Positions 8,629 to 19,189 are shown, numbered from the stretch's first letter. The stretch is 46,430 nucleotides of DNA from Planctomycetota bacterium (GCA_016873155.1 VGXX01000005.1:1-46430), one strand, 5' to 3'. Translations and numbers: made by a program. The notes: generated from the letters alone by a model not told the origin.

Positions 8629-8997
8629 TCATAATAACTTCATTAATGTGGTTATTAACGCTGCTTGCCCGATTAACATACCTGCGATCCATTTCAAGAT
8701 TTCAACTTTGATTTCTACTATCTTTTTTTCCAATTCTATTTTTAACTTTTCTATATCTATTTTTAGCTTTTCTATATCTGCTTTTGTTGAAACCGCCAAT
8801 GCTTCTATATCGGATTTTGTCGAAATCCTTAACTTTTCAATGTCTGATTTTGATGAAATCTTTAATGCTTCTATATCTGATTTCGTTGATAGTTCTGTGT
8901 TAACTATTTCATTAAATATTTCAGCGATTTCATTGGCTGCTTCTTCCTGAATACCTTTGTTTTTTAGTCTTGAATAAATTTTTAAAGTATCAATCAT
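8629..8997 (-). CDS. Short coiled-coil protein with 11-residue repeats and C-terminal membrane anchor
   Basis: This 122-aa protein resembles DUF1640/CCDC90-type coiled-coil proteins. Residues about 35-90 consist of tandem 11-residue units of the form (S/T)K(S/A)DIE(A/K)L.(V/I)S, visible in the DNA as imperfect 33-bp repeats. A hydrophobic C-terminal helix (LKWIAGMLIGQAALITTLM) should anchor it in the membrane. It lies 30 bp upstream of the dynamin-like gene. Repeat number is likely to vary between strains. Function unknown. Confidence 0.75.
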   Translation of the reverse strand: MIDTLKIYSRLKNKGIQEEAANEIAEIFNEIVNTELSTKSDIEALKISSKSDIEKLRISTKSDIEALAVSTKADIEKLKIDIEKLKIELEKKIVEIKVEILKWIAGMLIGQAALITTLMKLL

Positions 8998-9102
8998 GAT
9001 AAATAATACTTATATTTTCGCAATTTATCTGTAATATTGAACAAGACTTAAAATTAAAGAAGAATGTTAACAGTTTTTAACAGACAAGTCAAATTTTCTT
9101 TT

Positions 9103-9486
9103 TTAAACGCTAAAGGCGATGGCCTCGATCTCCACGCCGACGTCCCTGGGCAGCCTTGCCGCCTGAACTGCTGCCCTGGCAGGGGGTTTGTCGGTGAAGA
9201 ATTCTTTATAAACATCATTAATCGCCGTGTAATCATTCAGGTCTTTCATGAAGACAGTCGTCTTAACGACATTGTCTAAACATGAACCGGCTGCATCCAG
9301 GATATTTTTGAGATTTTCCAGCGCCTGTTTCGTTTGAAGCTTTATATCTCCCCTTAAAATTTCTCCGGTTGCGGGTATTATGGGGATTTGTCCTGATACG
9401 AACACAAGGTTGCCCGCCTTGATTGCCTGAGAATACGGCCCAATCGCAGCAGGGGCATTATTCGTTGAAATGACTGATTTTTCCAT
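9103..9486 (-). CDS. ridA: RidA-family reactive imine/enamine deaminase
   Basis: RidA hydrolyses the reactive 2-aminoacrylate-type intermediates made by PLP-dependent dehydratases. At 127 aa it is full length. The family hallmarks are visible: '[17 protein letters not shown]' at the N-terminus, '[13 protein letters not shown]', and the C-terminal '[20 protein letters not shown]', which contains the substrate-carboxylate-binding Arg and the conserved Glu. A GGAGG-like site precedes the ATG at 9486. It is divergent from truA across a 167-bp gap that must hold both promoters. Confidence 0.96.
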   Translation of the reverse strand: MEKSVISTNNAPAAIGPYSQAIKAGNLVFVSGQIPIIPATGEILRGDIKLQTKQALENLKNILDAAGSCLDNVVKTTVFMKDLNDYTAINDVYKEFFTDKPPARAAVQAARLPRDVGVEIEAIAFSV

Positions 9487-9653
9487 CCTGACCTCCCATT
9501 CAAAAAATTATTTGTAGCATATATTTTGCACCATAATAACAAAATCACCTATAAACTTTCAACCTTTGTTCAAATTGATTTCTCAATGCTTTTTCATTGA
9601 TTGTCCTCGCCTTTTTTGCTTCAATCTCTTCTGTAAATAAGGAGAAACGGCTT

Positions 9654-10391
9654 ATGCGTAATATACGGCTTCTGATAGAATATGACGGTACAAATTATGC
9701 CGGCTGGCAATGGCAGAAGAACGATAAAACCGTCCAGGAAACCCTCGCAAAAGCTGTAGGGCAGGTCGTTCAGGAGGCGGTTAAGATTTATGGCGCCGGT
9801 CGTACCGATGCGGGCGTCCATGCCCTCGGTCAGGTTGCCAATTTCCATACTCATTCGAATATTCCATCCGAGCGTTTACTTCTTGCGATAAATTTTTATC
9901 TCCCTCACGATATCACGATAAAAGATGCCGCAGACGTGCCAGAATCTTTTCATGCCCAGTATTGCGCCGTGTCCAAGGTTTACCAATATACCCTCTTCAA
10001 TGACTGGGTAAGAACCTCTCTCAACCGCAATTTTTGTTATGTGTGCGGGTTTCAACTGAATGTGAATAAAATGCTCGATGCCGTTCAATACCTCATAGGG
10101 ACTCACGATTTTACCTCCTTTACCACGAGGGCGCTTCAGGAAAAGAACCGGATACGCACCGTAAAAAGGCTGGAGATTAAGAAAGAAGGAACGTATATCT
10201 ATTTTATCGTTGAAGCAGATGGATTTTTGTACAATATGGTGAGAAGTATTGTAGGGACACTGATAGAGGTGGGAAGAGGGAAAATAGCAGTGGAAAATGT
10301 GAAGGATATCTTGGGCGCAAAGAATAGGAACCTGGCTGGTCCTACCGCACCTGCCAAAGGACTCTGTCTCGTGGAAGTAAAATACGAATAG
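9654..10391 (+). CDS. truA: tRNA pseudouridine(38-40) synthase
   Basis: TruA isomerises uridines 38-40 in the tRNA anticodon arm. The catalytic Asp lies in 'GAGRTDAGVHALGQ'. The N-terminal 'IEYDGTNYAGWQWQ' and C-terminal 'FLYNMVRSIVGTLIEVG' blocks are intact. I choose ATG 9654 because an AAGGAG (9639-9644) precedes it by 9 nt; the longer frame from TTG 9597 adds 19 residues that no TruA needs. Length from this start is 245 aa, normal for the family. Confidence 0.96.
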   Translation: MRNIRLLIEYDGTNYAGWQWQKNDKTVQETLAKAVGQVVQEAVKIYGAGRTDAGVHALGQVANFHTHSNIPSERLLLAINFYLPHDITIKDAADVPESFHAQYCAVSKVYQYTLFNDWVRTSLNRNFCYVCGFQLNVNKMLDAVQYLIGTHDFTSFTTRALQEKNRIRTVKRLEIKKEGTYIYFIVEADGFLYNMVRSIVGTLIEVGRGKIAVENVKDILGAKNRNLAGPTAPAKGLCLVEVKYE

Positions 10392-10443
10392 AGACCGTGA
10401 TCACAGGATCCTCTTTAAAGTAAGCCTTTGGCAACATTTTCAA

Positions 10444-10499
10444 TGTAGCGCGAACTTCAGTTCGCTTACATAGCTATGCGAACTAAAGTTCGCGCTACA
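10444..10499. repeat. REP-like double palindrome
   Basis: Two 22-bp arms (10444-10465 and 10478-10499) are complementary with one mismatch around a 12-nt centre. Each arm also contains its own small dyad (GCGAACT..AGTTCGC), so the sequence can fold as one long hairpin or two short ones. It sits downstream of truA and may serve as its terminator, but it looks like a dispersed REP unit. Confidence 0.8.
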
Positions 10500-10568
10500 C
10501 TTGCAACTTTAAACTTCCTGAACATTAAATCAGTTTTGGCTTTTCCCAAGAAAGGAGAAGAAAAGAAT

Positions 10569-10643
10569 ATGTCGGAAAAAATGAAATTCCGGTTTAGGTT
10601 TTTCACATCTGCAATTCTGGCGGTATTGTTTTTCAGTGTTTAA
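10569..10643 (+). CDS. 24-residue signal-peptide-like ORF
   Basis: The ORF encodes MSEKMKFRFRFFTSAI followed by LAVLFFSV, a basic N-terminus and a hydrophobic core without a following mature part. A strong AAAGGAG lies about 10 nt before the ATG. It may be the stub of a decayed exported-protein gene or a genuine membrane micropeptide. The evidence is the ribosome binding site and the non-random composition only. Confidence 0.3.
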   Translation: MSEKMKFRFRFFTSAILAVLFFSV

Positions 10644-10725
10644 TTCATTGACACAACTTTTAAAAACCGTTATATTCATAAAAAAATAAATGAGTATTTA
10701 TTTTTTATTTATGAAAGGTTTTTCT

Positions 10726-11052
10726 ATGATTTCAATTGAAGATTTTTTGAAGGTAGACCTGCGGGTAGCAGAGGTAAAGCATGCCGAACCCCATCCCAAT
10801 GCGGACAAATTGCTCATATTGAAGATTGATGCGGGAGACGGTTTGGAAAACAGACAGATTGTTGCAGGGATTAGAAATTATTATAAACCAGAAGACCTGA
10901 TTGGGAAAAAGATTGTTATTGTAAACAACCTGGCGCCGGCAACCCTCCGCGGTGTTGAAAGCCAGGGGATGCTGCTGGCAGCAAAGGATGGAGATCAATT
11001 AACAATCATAACAACGGAAAAAGATATAAAACCAGGTTCCAAAATACAATAG
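10726..11052 (+). CDS. MetRS beta-subunit / CsaA-like tRNA-binding protein
   Basis: A stand-alone OB-fold tRNA-binding domain of 108 aa: 'IEDFLKVDLRVAEVKHAEPH', 'ADKLLILKIDAG', 'RQIVAGIRNYYKPEDLIGKK' and 'LRGVESQGMLLAAKD'. This is the Trbp111 module found at the C-terminus of dimeric methionyl-tRNA synthetases, here as an independent gene, and annotated elsewhere as methionine-tRNA ligase subunit beta. It helps deliver tRNA and has no catalytic core. ATG 10726 is preferred to 10690 because AAAGG lies 7 nt ahead and the extra N-terminal residues are hydrophobic and non-conserved. Confidence 0.9.
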   Translation: MISIEDFLKVDLRVAEVKHAEPHPNADKLLILKIDAGDGLENRQIVAGIRNYYKPEDLIGKKIVIVNNLAPATLRGVESQGMLLAAKDGDQLTIITTEKDIKPGSKIQ

Positions 11053-11098
11053 TAAATAGTTCTGTTTTATTTAAAGTGCAGAAAATGGCGATTTAACC

Positions 11099-12814
11099 AT
11101 GCTGCAGGAGTTATACATAACCAATTTTGTATTGATTGATAAGGTCACGATAAAGCTCTGTGAACGGTTGAATGTATTTAGCGGGGCAACGGGCGTAGGG
11201 AAATCGCTGGTAATCGGCGCGCTCAACTTCATCCTCGGTGGACGCATGACCTCTGATGTTGTGCGGAGCGGCAAAGAGGAGGCCACCGTAATTGGTAAAT
11301 TTTATGTCAGGGACAAGCGCCTTCTCAGGCAAATTATAAAGGTATCTGATAACCAGGCGATTGAGGATGAGCTGCTAATCCAACGGAGCATAGACACCAG
11401 TGGACGGAGCAGATGCCGCATAAATGACGTCCCTATAACGGTGACCATGCTCAAAGAAATCGGGGAAATGCTGGTTAATATTCACGGTCAACACGAGCAC
11501 GAGGCATTATTGCACGGAATCAATCAACTGTATATCCTCGATGATTTTGGCGGAATTTCTCCATTACGGGAAGGTTTTTCCGAGACTTTCAGGCAGGTTA
11601 CAGAAAAAACCAGATTACGGGACGAACTGAAAAACAATCAAAATGAGCGAAGACAAAAGATAGATTTGTATGCCTTCCAGACCGATGAGATTGACAAGGC
11701 ACAACTCAAAGTGGGCGAGGCAGAAGAACTCGAAAAAGAAAGGAATATCTTAAGTAACGCAGAAAAGATATACGGTACCGTCACCTCTTGTTATGCGCAA
11801 CTCTACGAATCTTCCGAGTCCGTTGTTGAAAGATTAAAGTCCGTTGTAAAAGAAATGCAATCGGTTGCGAAACTCGACAAAGCCTTACAAAAGATATTTG
11901 ACGTCTGCAGCCAATCGCATTATCAAATAGAGGATGCAGCCTTTTCCCTGGGAAAATATAGAGACGGATTCAATTATGACCCTCAGAGGCTGGAATACAT
12001 TGAAGAGCGTTTAAACGCGATTCGAAAGTTGAAGGCAAAATACGGAAACACGGTAGAGGAAATTTTGGCGTTTCGTAACGAAGCAGCATTAAAACTGAAG
12101 CAGCTTACGGGTGAAGGAGCAACGATTGAGCAGGTGGATGAAGAATTACAGGCATTGGTAGAGGTGTTGAATCAAAAGGGTAACGAATTAACCCGGAAAC
12201 GCCTTTCAACAGCTGAAAAGCTGTCTCCATTGATAAATGAAGAGCTTCACGACCTGGGCATTCCTCACGGGCGGTTTTGCGCTCAAATCACGTCACCCTT
12301 CTTGAATAAGAATGGAAATCCCGATATGTCAGGCGCCAATAGTTACGGGTTTGATCAGATTGATTTTCTGATCTCACCTAATCCGGGCGAGGATTTAAAA
12401 CCGTTGAAGAAAATTGCCTCTGGCGGTGAAATATCGCGAGTCATGCTTGCCTTAAAACACCAACTGGCAAAAGTAGACAAAACGCCGCTACTGGTTTTTG
12501 ACGAGATCGACGCCAATATCGGCGGCAGGATGGGAGAGGTAATTGGTGAAAAGTTGAGCAGTATAGCAAGGTCGCATCAGGTAATCTGCATTACCCATCT
12601 TCCTCAAATAGCAAGTTATGCCGATGAACAGTGGAAGGTCAGCAAGCAGATAAAAAACGGCAAGACTTTTTCTACCATTGAAAATCTTACCGGCGATGCC
12701 CGTCTTGAAGAGATTGCCGATATGATCAGGGGCAGTGAAAAAACGGATATTACTCGCAAACAGGCTCAGGAGATGCTGCGGGATGCAAAAAGAAAGGTGA
12801 AAAGCAAGGGTTAA
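11099..12814 (+). CDS. recN: DNA repair protein RecN
   Basis: RecN is an SMC-like ATPase that acts at DNA double-strand breaks. The 571-aa protein starts with 'LQELYITNFVLIDKVTI'. Its Walker A is 'GATGVGKS', where most RecNs have GETGAGKS. A long coiled-coil middle (about residues 160-370) is interrupted by the usual hinge-like region. The signature motif 'IASGGEISRVMLALK' and Walker B 'LLVFDEIDANIGG' follow, then 'ITHLPQIASYAD'. Its TAA stop shares a base with the ATG of the next gene (TAATG), so the two are translationally coupled. Confidence 0.97.
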   Translation: MLQELYITNFVLIDKVTIKLCERLNVFSGATGVGKSLVIGALNFILGGRMTSDVVRSGKEEATVIGKFYVRDKRLLRQIIKVSDNQAIEDELLIQRSIDTSGRSRCRINDVPITVTMLKEIGEMLVNIHGQHEHEALLHGINQLYILDDFGGISPLREGFSETFRQVTEKTRLRDELKNNQNERRQKIDLYAFQTDEIDKAQLKVGEAEELEKERNILSNAEKIYGTVTSCYAQLYESSESVVERLKSVVKEMQSVAKLDKALQKIFDVCSQSHYQIEDAAFSLGKYRDGFNYDPQRLEYIEERLNAIRKLKAKYGNTVEEILAFRNEAALKLKQLTGEGATIEQVDEELQALVEVLNQKGNELTRKRLSTAEKLSPLINEELHDLGIPHGRFCAQITSPFLNKNGNPDMSGANSYGFDQIDFLISPNPGEDLKPLKKIASGGEISRVMLALKHQLAKVDKTPLLVFDEIDANIGGRMGEVIGEKLSSIARSHQVICITHLPQIASYADEQWKVSKQIKNGKTFSTIENLTGDARLEEIADMIRGSEKTDITRKQAQEMLRDAKRKVKSKG

Positions 12815-13557
12815 TGTTAGAACGTTTGCAAAAAATACTGGCAGAGGCAGGGGTCGGTTCACGCCGGGAGTGTGAAAGAATCATTGCCGCCGGAAGGGTG
12901 ACTGTTGACGGGAAGCGGGTCACAACCCTGGGGACGACTGTCGATGCCGATAAATCCAGGATTTGCTGTGATGACCTGCCGATAAAGAAGCAGCGTACGA
13001 TTTATTATTTACTCAATAAGCCGAAGGGTTTTGTATGCACAAATCGTGATGAGCTGGGCCGGCTACAGGCAATTGACATTATAGAAAATGTGACCCAGAG
13101 GATATACACCATCGGACGGCTGGATAAAGAAAGTGAAGGGCTGATCATTTTAACCAACGACGGCGACCTGGCAAACAAATTATCTCATCCGAAGTACGAG
13201 GTTAGCAAAACGTATTTTGTGGAGGTCGATGGATACCTGACGGATACGGCAGTTAAGTCGTTGGAATCGGGTGTCTGGCTTTCCTTTGGCAAGACACAGC
13301 CGGTAAAGGTTCAGCATGTGCGGAAAGGCAAGCAGCGGAGCAGGTTTGAGATGGTGTTAAAAGAAGGCAGAAATAGGGAGATCCGCCGTATGCTCAATGA
13401 ATGCAACTATAAGGTGCGCATCCTGCGGCGGATAAAAATCGGTAATTTATACGATCCGACATTGAAAATCGGCAGGTACCGGAAATTGACGGATGCCGAA
13501 GTAAAACGGCTTTATGCGCTCGCCGAAAGAAGTAATACAAAGGATATGAAGGAATAG
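12814..13557 (+). CDS. rluB: RsuA/RluB-family pseudouridine synthase
   Basis: A 247-aa protein with an N-terminal S4 RNA-binding domain ('LQKILAEAGVGSRRECERII', residues 4-23) and a pseudouridine synthase domain. The latter includes 'YTIGRLDKESEGLIILTNDG', which contains the catalytic Asp, and 'EGRNREIRRMLNE'. RluB modifies a uridine in helix 80-93 of 23S rRNA, while RsuA modifies 16S rRNA; B-type fits best but the two cannot be separated with certainty here. It overlaps recN by one base and is followed 25 bp later by thiC. Confidence 0.9.
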   Translation: MLERLQKILAEAGVGSRRECERIIAAGRVTVDGKRVTTLGTTVDADKSRICCDDLPIKKQRTIYYLLNKPKGFVCTNRDELGRLQAIDIIENVTQRIYTIGRLDKESEGLIILTNDGDLANKLSHPKYEVSKTYFVEVDGYLTDTAVKSLESGVWLSFGKTQPVKVQHVRKGKQRSRFEMVLKEGRNREIRRMLNECNYKVRILRRIKIGNLYDPTLKIGRYRKLTDAEVKRLYALAERSNTKDMKE

Positions 13558-13582
13558 CTCTACAAATACAATTGAGGAAGAT

Positions 13583-14857
13583 ATGACACAGCTACAACAG
13601 GCCAGGCAAAATATCATTACACAAGAAATGAAACAGGTTGCAAAGGATGAAGACCTTGACCCTGAATTAATCAGGATGCGCATTGCCGAGGGCAAGATCG
13701 TCATCCCTGCCAACCGCAAACGCAAGGCCGCAAAGGTCTGTGGTATTGGCGCGGGGCTCAAAACCAAGGTCAATGCAAACATAGGGACTTCTGCCGATTA
13801 TCCCGACGTTGAAAATGAGATGGAAAAGTTGCGGGCATCGGAAGAAGCAGGCGCTGATGCGGTAATGGACCTTAGTACCGGCGGCGATTTACGGGCGATA
13901 CGCAAAAGGGTTATTGAAGCGTCTTCTATTGCCGTGGGGAGTGTGCCCATTTATGAGGCAGCCGTCAAGGCTGTTCAGCGTAAACAGGCAATTGTTGATA
14001 TGACCGCTACGGACATGCTTGAAGCAATAAGGCTGCACTGCGAGGACGGCGTGGATTTTATTACCGTGCATTGCGGCGCCACAAAGGGCGTACTCAAGCA
14101 TTTAAAGGAAAGCAATCGCATTTGCGGCGTAGTGAGCCGGGGTGGAACGTTTCTGGTAGAATGGATGATCCACTCTGGCAAAGAGAATCCACTGTATGAG
14201 AAATATGATGAGATACTGGCGATTGCAAAAGAATATGATGTGACCATTAGTCTTGGAGATGCCATGCGGCCCGGCGCCCTGGCAGATGCATTCGATCGTG
14301 CACAGGTTTATGAGTTAAATGTGCTTGCAGAACTTGCCCAAAGAGCGTTGGATGCCGGTGTGCAGGTTATTGTGGAAGGACCGGGTCATGTGCCTTTGAA
14401 TCAGGTAGCTGCGCAGGTACAATTACAAAAGGAACTCTGCAAGGGAGTGCCTTTTTATGTGCTTGGGCCGATTGTCACGGACATTGCCCCCGGATATGAC
14501 CATATTACCTCTGCGATAGGAGGGGCTATCGCTGCCGCTGCAGGCGCCGACTTCTTATGCTACGTAACACCAACGGAACATTTGAGTCTGCCGGGTCCGG
14601 CTGATGTAAGAAGCGGTGTAATGGCGGCACGAATTGCCGCCCATGCGGCTGATCTTGTCAAGGGTGTTAAATCGGCCTGGGAATGGGACAAGCGGATGTC
14701 GCAATTCAGACGAAAGAGGGACTGGGAAGGGCAATTCAACACGTGTATTGACCCGCAGGTGGCAAGAAACATTCGTGAGAAGGGACGACCTCAGAATAGC
14801 GAGGTCTGCTCCATGTGTGCTGAATATTGTGTATTCAAGCTCAGCGACAAGGCGTAG
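13583..14857 (+). CDS. thiC: Phosphomethylpyrimidine synthase ThiC
   Basis: ThiC is a radical SAM enzyme that rearranges aminoimidazole ribotide into HMP phosphate, the pyrimidine of thiamine. The C-terminal 'CSMCAEYC' (CX2CX4C) binds the 4Fe-4S cluster. The core blocks 'NANIGTSADYPDVENEMEK', 'DAVMDLSTGGDL' and 'EGPGHVPLNQVAAQVQLQK' are intact. At 424 aa it is the short form without the long N-terminal extension. A GAGGAAG precedes the ATG. Only 25 bp separate it from the upstream gene, so no TPP riboswitch fits between them. Confidence 0.98.
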   Translation: MTQLQQARQNIITQEMKQVAKDEDLDPELIRMRIAEGKIVIPANRKRKAAKVCGIGAGLKTKVNANIGTSADYPDVENEMEKLRASEEAGADAVMDLSTGGDLRAIRKRVIEASSIAVGSVPIYEAAVKAVQRKQAIVDMTATDMLEAIRLHCEDGVDFITVHCGATKGVLKHLKESNRICGVVSRGGTFLVEWMIHSGKENPLYEKYDEILAIAKEYDVTISLGDAMRPGALADAFDRAQVYELNVLAELAQRALDAGVQVIVEGPGHVPLNQVAAQVQLQKELCKGVPFYVLGPIVTDIAPGYDHITSAIGGAIAAAAGADFLCYVTPTEHLSLPGPADVRSGVMAARIAAHAADLVKGVKSAWEWDKRMSQFRRKRDWEGQFNTCIDPQVARNIREKGRPQNSEVCSMCAEYCVFKLSDKA

Positions 14858-14872
14858 ACAATTTTGGATTTG

Positions 14873-14936
14873 GGAATTACGATTTACAATTTGCCGATAG
14901 AAAATCGTAAATCTAAAATCGTAATTCGTAAATGAT
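14873..14936. repeat. Dispersed 'atcgtaaat' inverted repeat
   Basis: The segments GAATTACGATTTACAATTT and AAATCTAAAATCGTAATTC are near reverse complements, giving a weak AT-rich hairpin, with extra TCGTAAAT copies inside. A related fragment occurs near 17184-17200. It looks like an intergenic repeat between thiC and the amidotransferase gene. Confidence 0.55.
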
Positions 14937-14942
14937 TTAATT

Positions 14943-15680
14943 ATGATCTTATTCATAAAACATATTGATATAGAAGGTCCGGGCACCATTGCAGACTTTC
15001 TGGATGATAACAAGTTACTATACACCGTTATTGACGTTTCTTCCGGCGACAAATTGCCTAAACTGAAAAAGGATTTTCAGGCGATTGTTTGTCTCGGCGG
15101 TCCCATGAATGTGTATGAAGAGGGGAAATACCCGTTTCTGAGAGAGGAAGACACTTTTCTTTACAGAGTGGTTGAAGAGGAAGTGCCGTTTCTTGGAATT
15201 TGTCTTGGCGCGCAACTGATTGCAAAGGCAACGGGGGCCAGGGTCACGAAAAATCCCGTGAAAGAGATTGGGTGGTACAAGATAGTCCTCAACGATCATG
15301 GATTCAAAGACGATTTGTTTAAAGGCCTTCCGGAAATTTTTACCGTATTTCAATGGCACGGAGATACCTTCAGCATTCCCCAGGGAGGGAAAAGATTGGC
15401 ATTCTCAGAACTCTGTCAAAATCAGGCGTTAAAGTACGGCAGGAATATTTACGGTATCCAGTTTCACGTAGAAGTAACAAGGGTTATGATTGCCCAATGG
15501 GCCGACGCCTATAAAGGAGAATTAGAATCTCTCAAGGGCATCGTCTCTGATAAACAAAAGATGCTGAAAGACTATGATAAATTGTCAAAGGTTTATATGA
15601 AACAGGCGGAGCAATTTTATGTAAACTTCTTTACCATCGCAGGTTTATTGAAAAAAAGGACATTTTCCTTTCCACAGTAA
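14943..15680 (+). CDS. Class I glutamine amidotransferase (GMP synthase-like)
   Basis: A stand-alone 245-aa class I GATase domain. The nucleophile elbow is 'FLGICLGAQLIAKATG' (Cys near residue 86), and the His-x-Glu pair is in 'GIQFHVEVT'. 'FQWHGDTFSIP' is also typical of the GuaA-related subgroup. It should release ammonia from glutamine or hydrolyse a gamma-glutamyl bond; no synthetase partner lies beside it, so its substrate is unknown. The last 60 or so residues are helical and extend beyond the core domain. Confidence 0.88.
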   Translation: MILFIKHIDIEGPGTIADFLDDNKLLYTVIDVSSGDKLPKLKKDFQAIVCLGGPMNVYEEGKYPFLREEDTFLYRVVEEEVPFLGICLGAQLIAKATGARVTKNPVKEIGWYKIVLNDHGFKDDLFKGLPEIFTVFQWHGDTFSIPQGGKRLAFSELCQNQALKYGRNIYGIQFHVEVTRVMIAQWADAYKGELESLKGIVSDKQKMLKDYDKLSKVYMKQAEQFYVNFFTIAGLLKKRTFSFPQ

Positions 15681-15756
15681 TGCCAGGAGTGAGTTTGGCT
15701 AAATAAAGGTTTGTCCCTATGTATGACTTGCGGATAGACCAGAATGAAGAATGGGT

Positions 15757-17139
15757 TCACAGGGCTTGTATCATGTCTTTGAATTGTCTGCCACGCTCTT
15801 CATAATTAAGAAACATGTCGTAACTGGCGCAGGCAGGTGAAAGCAATACAACATCTCCCGCCTTTGCCAGGGAATTCGCCTGTCTAAATGCCTCCTCGAA
15901 GGTTTTTAACATGAATATCGAAGGGGTTTCGGTAGAACCCTTTTTCTCCAGGATGAGTTCTTTTATTTTCCCTGCCGTCTTTCCGATAAGAATGACAGCC
16001 CTGGTGTGTTGTGCGCATTTTCCGGCAAATTCACTAAAATTGCTCCCCTTGTCATATCCGCCGGCAATGAGTATAACTTGAGCTTGAAAGGCTGTAACGG
16101 CAGCGATGGACGATTCAGGCGTGGTTGCCTTGGAATCATTGTAATATCGCACGCCGTTTACTTCCCGAACAAATTCAAGCCGGTGCGCTAGCCCGGAAAA
16201 GGTTGTTATTGCCTTCTCGATATGTTGTTCCCTTGCGCCTCCCAGATAAGCGGCACAGGAGGCAGCAAGGACGTTTTGGAGATTATGAATGCCTGGTATC
16301 TTTATCCTGGACACACACGGTATTGTTGTATTCTGGCCGTCTACGGCTATTACGATGTTATTGCGTTTTATAAATACGCCGTTTGGCAGTGTATGGTTTG
16401 CACTGTACCACAAAACACGGCCTTTGCAGTCCTTTTCCCACCGCCTTAATTCCGGATCATCATAGTTGAGAATTGCATAATCCCCGGAACCCTGGTGTAA
16501 GATAATGGTTTTTTTCGCCTGAATATATTCATCCATATCGGCGTGTCTGTCGAGGTGGTTGGGCGATATGTTGGTTACGATACTGATGTGAGGACTTTTT
16601 CCCGTTTTGTTGAGTTCTTCGAGTTGGAAACTGGAGAGTTCGAGCGCCACAATATCCGCAGGTTTCATTTCCTCAAGGTCTCTTAAGAGCGATTTCCCAA
16701 TATTCCCTCCTATCCACGTCTTTCGCTTAGTTTCCTCTAATATCTTGCCCGTAAGGGTGGTGGTGGTTGATTTCCCATTGCTGCCGGTTATACCGATAAT
16801 TGGGGCAGGACACAATTTGAAAAAGATATTCATTTCAGTATCGATCCGTACATGGTTATTTTGCGCTATTTGTATAAATTTTGAGTTTTTTGGTACGGCA
16901 GGATTAACGACAACCACGTCTGCGTTTATAAAATCTTCTTCAAAATGCCCTCCAAGTTTGTATGAAATAGGAAGTCCTTCAAGCTGTTTTATGGAAGAGG
17001 AGAGTTCCGCTGCGTTTCTCAGGTCGGTTACGGTGACGCAAGCGCCTTGTTTTGCAAAAAATTGGGCAACACCGACACCGCCGCCGAACAGACCCAATCC
17101 CATCACCGTTATCTTTTTATTTTTGAATTCATATTGCAT
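15757..17139 (-). CDS. murD: UDP-N-acetylmuramoylalanine-D-glutamate ligase
   Basis: MurD adds D-glutamate to UDP-MurNAc-L-Ala in peptidoglycan synthesis. The 460-aa protein has an N-terminal Rossmann-like domain ('VMGLGLFGGGVGVAQFFAKQ'), the ATP-binding P-loop 'GITGSNGKSTTTTL' (about residue 115), 'SSFQLEEL', 'NISPNHLDRH', and the C-terminal domain with 'YNDSKATTPESSIAA' and 'LSPACASYDMF'. All the Mur-ligase family blocks are intact. It stands alone, away from other mur genes, and is convergent with the amidotransferase gene. Confidence 0.96.
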   Translation of the reverse strand: MQYEFKNKKITVMGLGLFGGGVGVAQFFAKQGACVTVTDLRNAAELSSSIKQLEGLPISYKLGGHFEEDFINADVVVVNPAVPKNSKFIQIAQNNHVRIDTEMNIFFKLCPAPIIGITGSNGKSTTTTLTGKILEETKRKTWIGGNIGKSLLRDLEEMKPADIVALELSSFQLEELNKTGKSPHISIVTNISPNHLDRHADMDEYIQAKKTIILHQGSGDYAILNYDDPELRRWEKDCKGRVLWYSANHTLPNGVFIKRNNIVIAVDGQNTTIPCVSRIKIPGIHNLQNVLAASCAAYLGGAREQHIEKAITTFSGLAHRLEFVREVNGVRYYNDSKATTPESSIAAVTAFQAQVILIAGGYDKGSNFSEFAGKCAQHTRAVILIGKTAGKIKELILEKKGSTETPSIFMLKTFEEAFRQANSLAKAGDVVLLSPACASYDMFLNYEERGRQFKDMIQAL

Positions 17140-17223
17140 GGTATGAATTTTATCAGTATTTTCAAGGCTTTCAATGAAATAAATCGTAACTCGTAAATTA
17201 TCACTTTTAAATCAGTTTGTGCC

Positions 17224-17236
17224 TGTCATATTGACA
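17224..17236. promoter_or_regulatory. TGTCA-N3-TGACA dyad upstream of groEL (copy 1)
   Basis: A perfect inverted repeat TGTCA-TAT-TGACA about 250 bp before groEL. Its right half also provides a TTGACA that could be a -35 element. A second dyad of the same form lies 43 bp downstream. This is not the CIRCE element. Confidence 0.5.
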
Positions 17237-17266
17237 CATTGTTAAAGAGAATTCAAATAGAGACAC

Positions 17267-17279
17267 TGTCATAATGACA
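17267..17279. promoter_or_regulatory. TGTCA-N3-TGACA dyad upstream of groEL (copy 2)
   Basis: TGTCA-TAA-TGACA, with arms identical to copy 1 and only the spacer changed. The 43-bp separation is about four helical turns, so both sites face the same side of DNA. This suits a dimeric regulator binding cooperatively. Confidence 0.5.
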
Positions 17280-17477
17280 TATACAACTTTTGAAGATTTT
17301 TCAATATTTTCCATTTGCCGGATAGGTATGTTTTATTTAATTGCAATGTAATGACTTAGCTCAATGAAAAAATGATACAGCAACGTATTTTAATTATTGA
17401 TTTGTCGGCATCCAGTTTGCTAAAATCTCTACTAAGTTTTTATTAGAGGATTGAAAAATATTGGAGGGTACGTAGAT

Positions 17478-19118
<1,641 letters not shown>

Positions 19119-19189
19119 TAATTTCCGTTATAGAACCCGGAGCATGAGCCGGGCGAGTAACTGTTGAATACAATAGCGTTCAGACTTAT

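Noticed and set aside
17140-17477. CIRCE element upstream of groEL
   Set aside because: No TTAGCACTC-N9-GAGTGCTAA-like inverted repeat is present; only the TGTCA-N3-TGACA pair was found.
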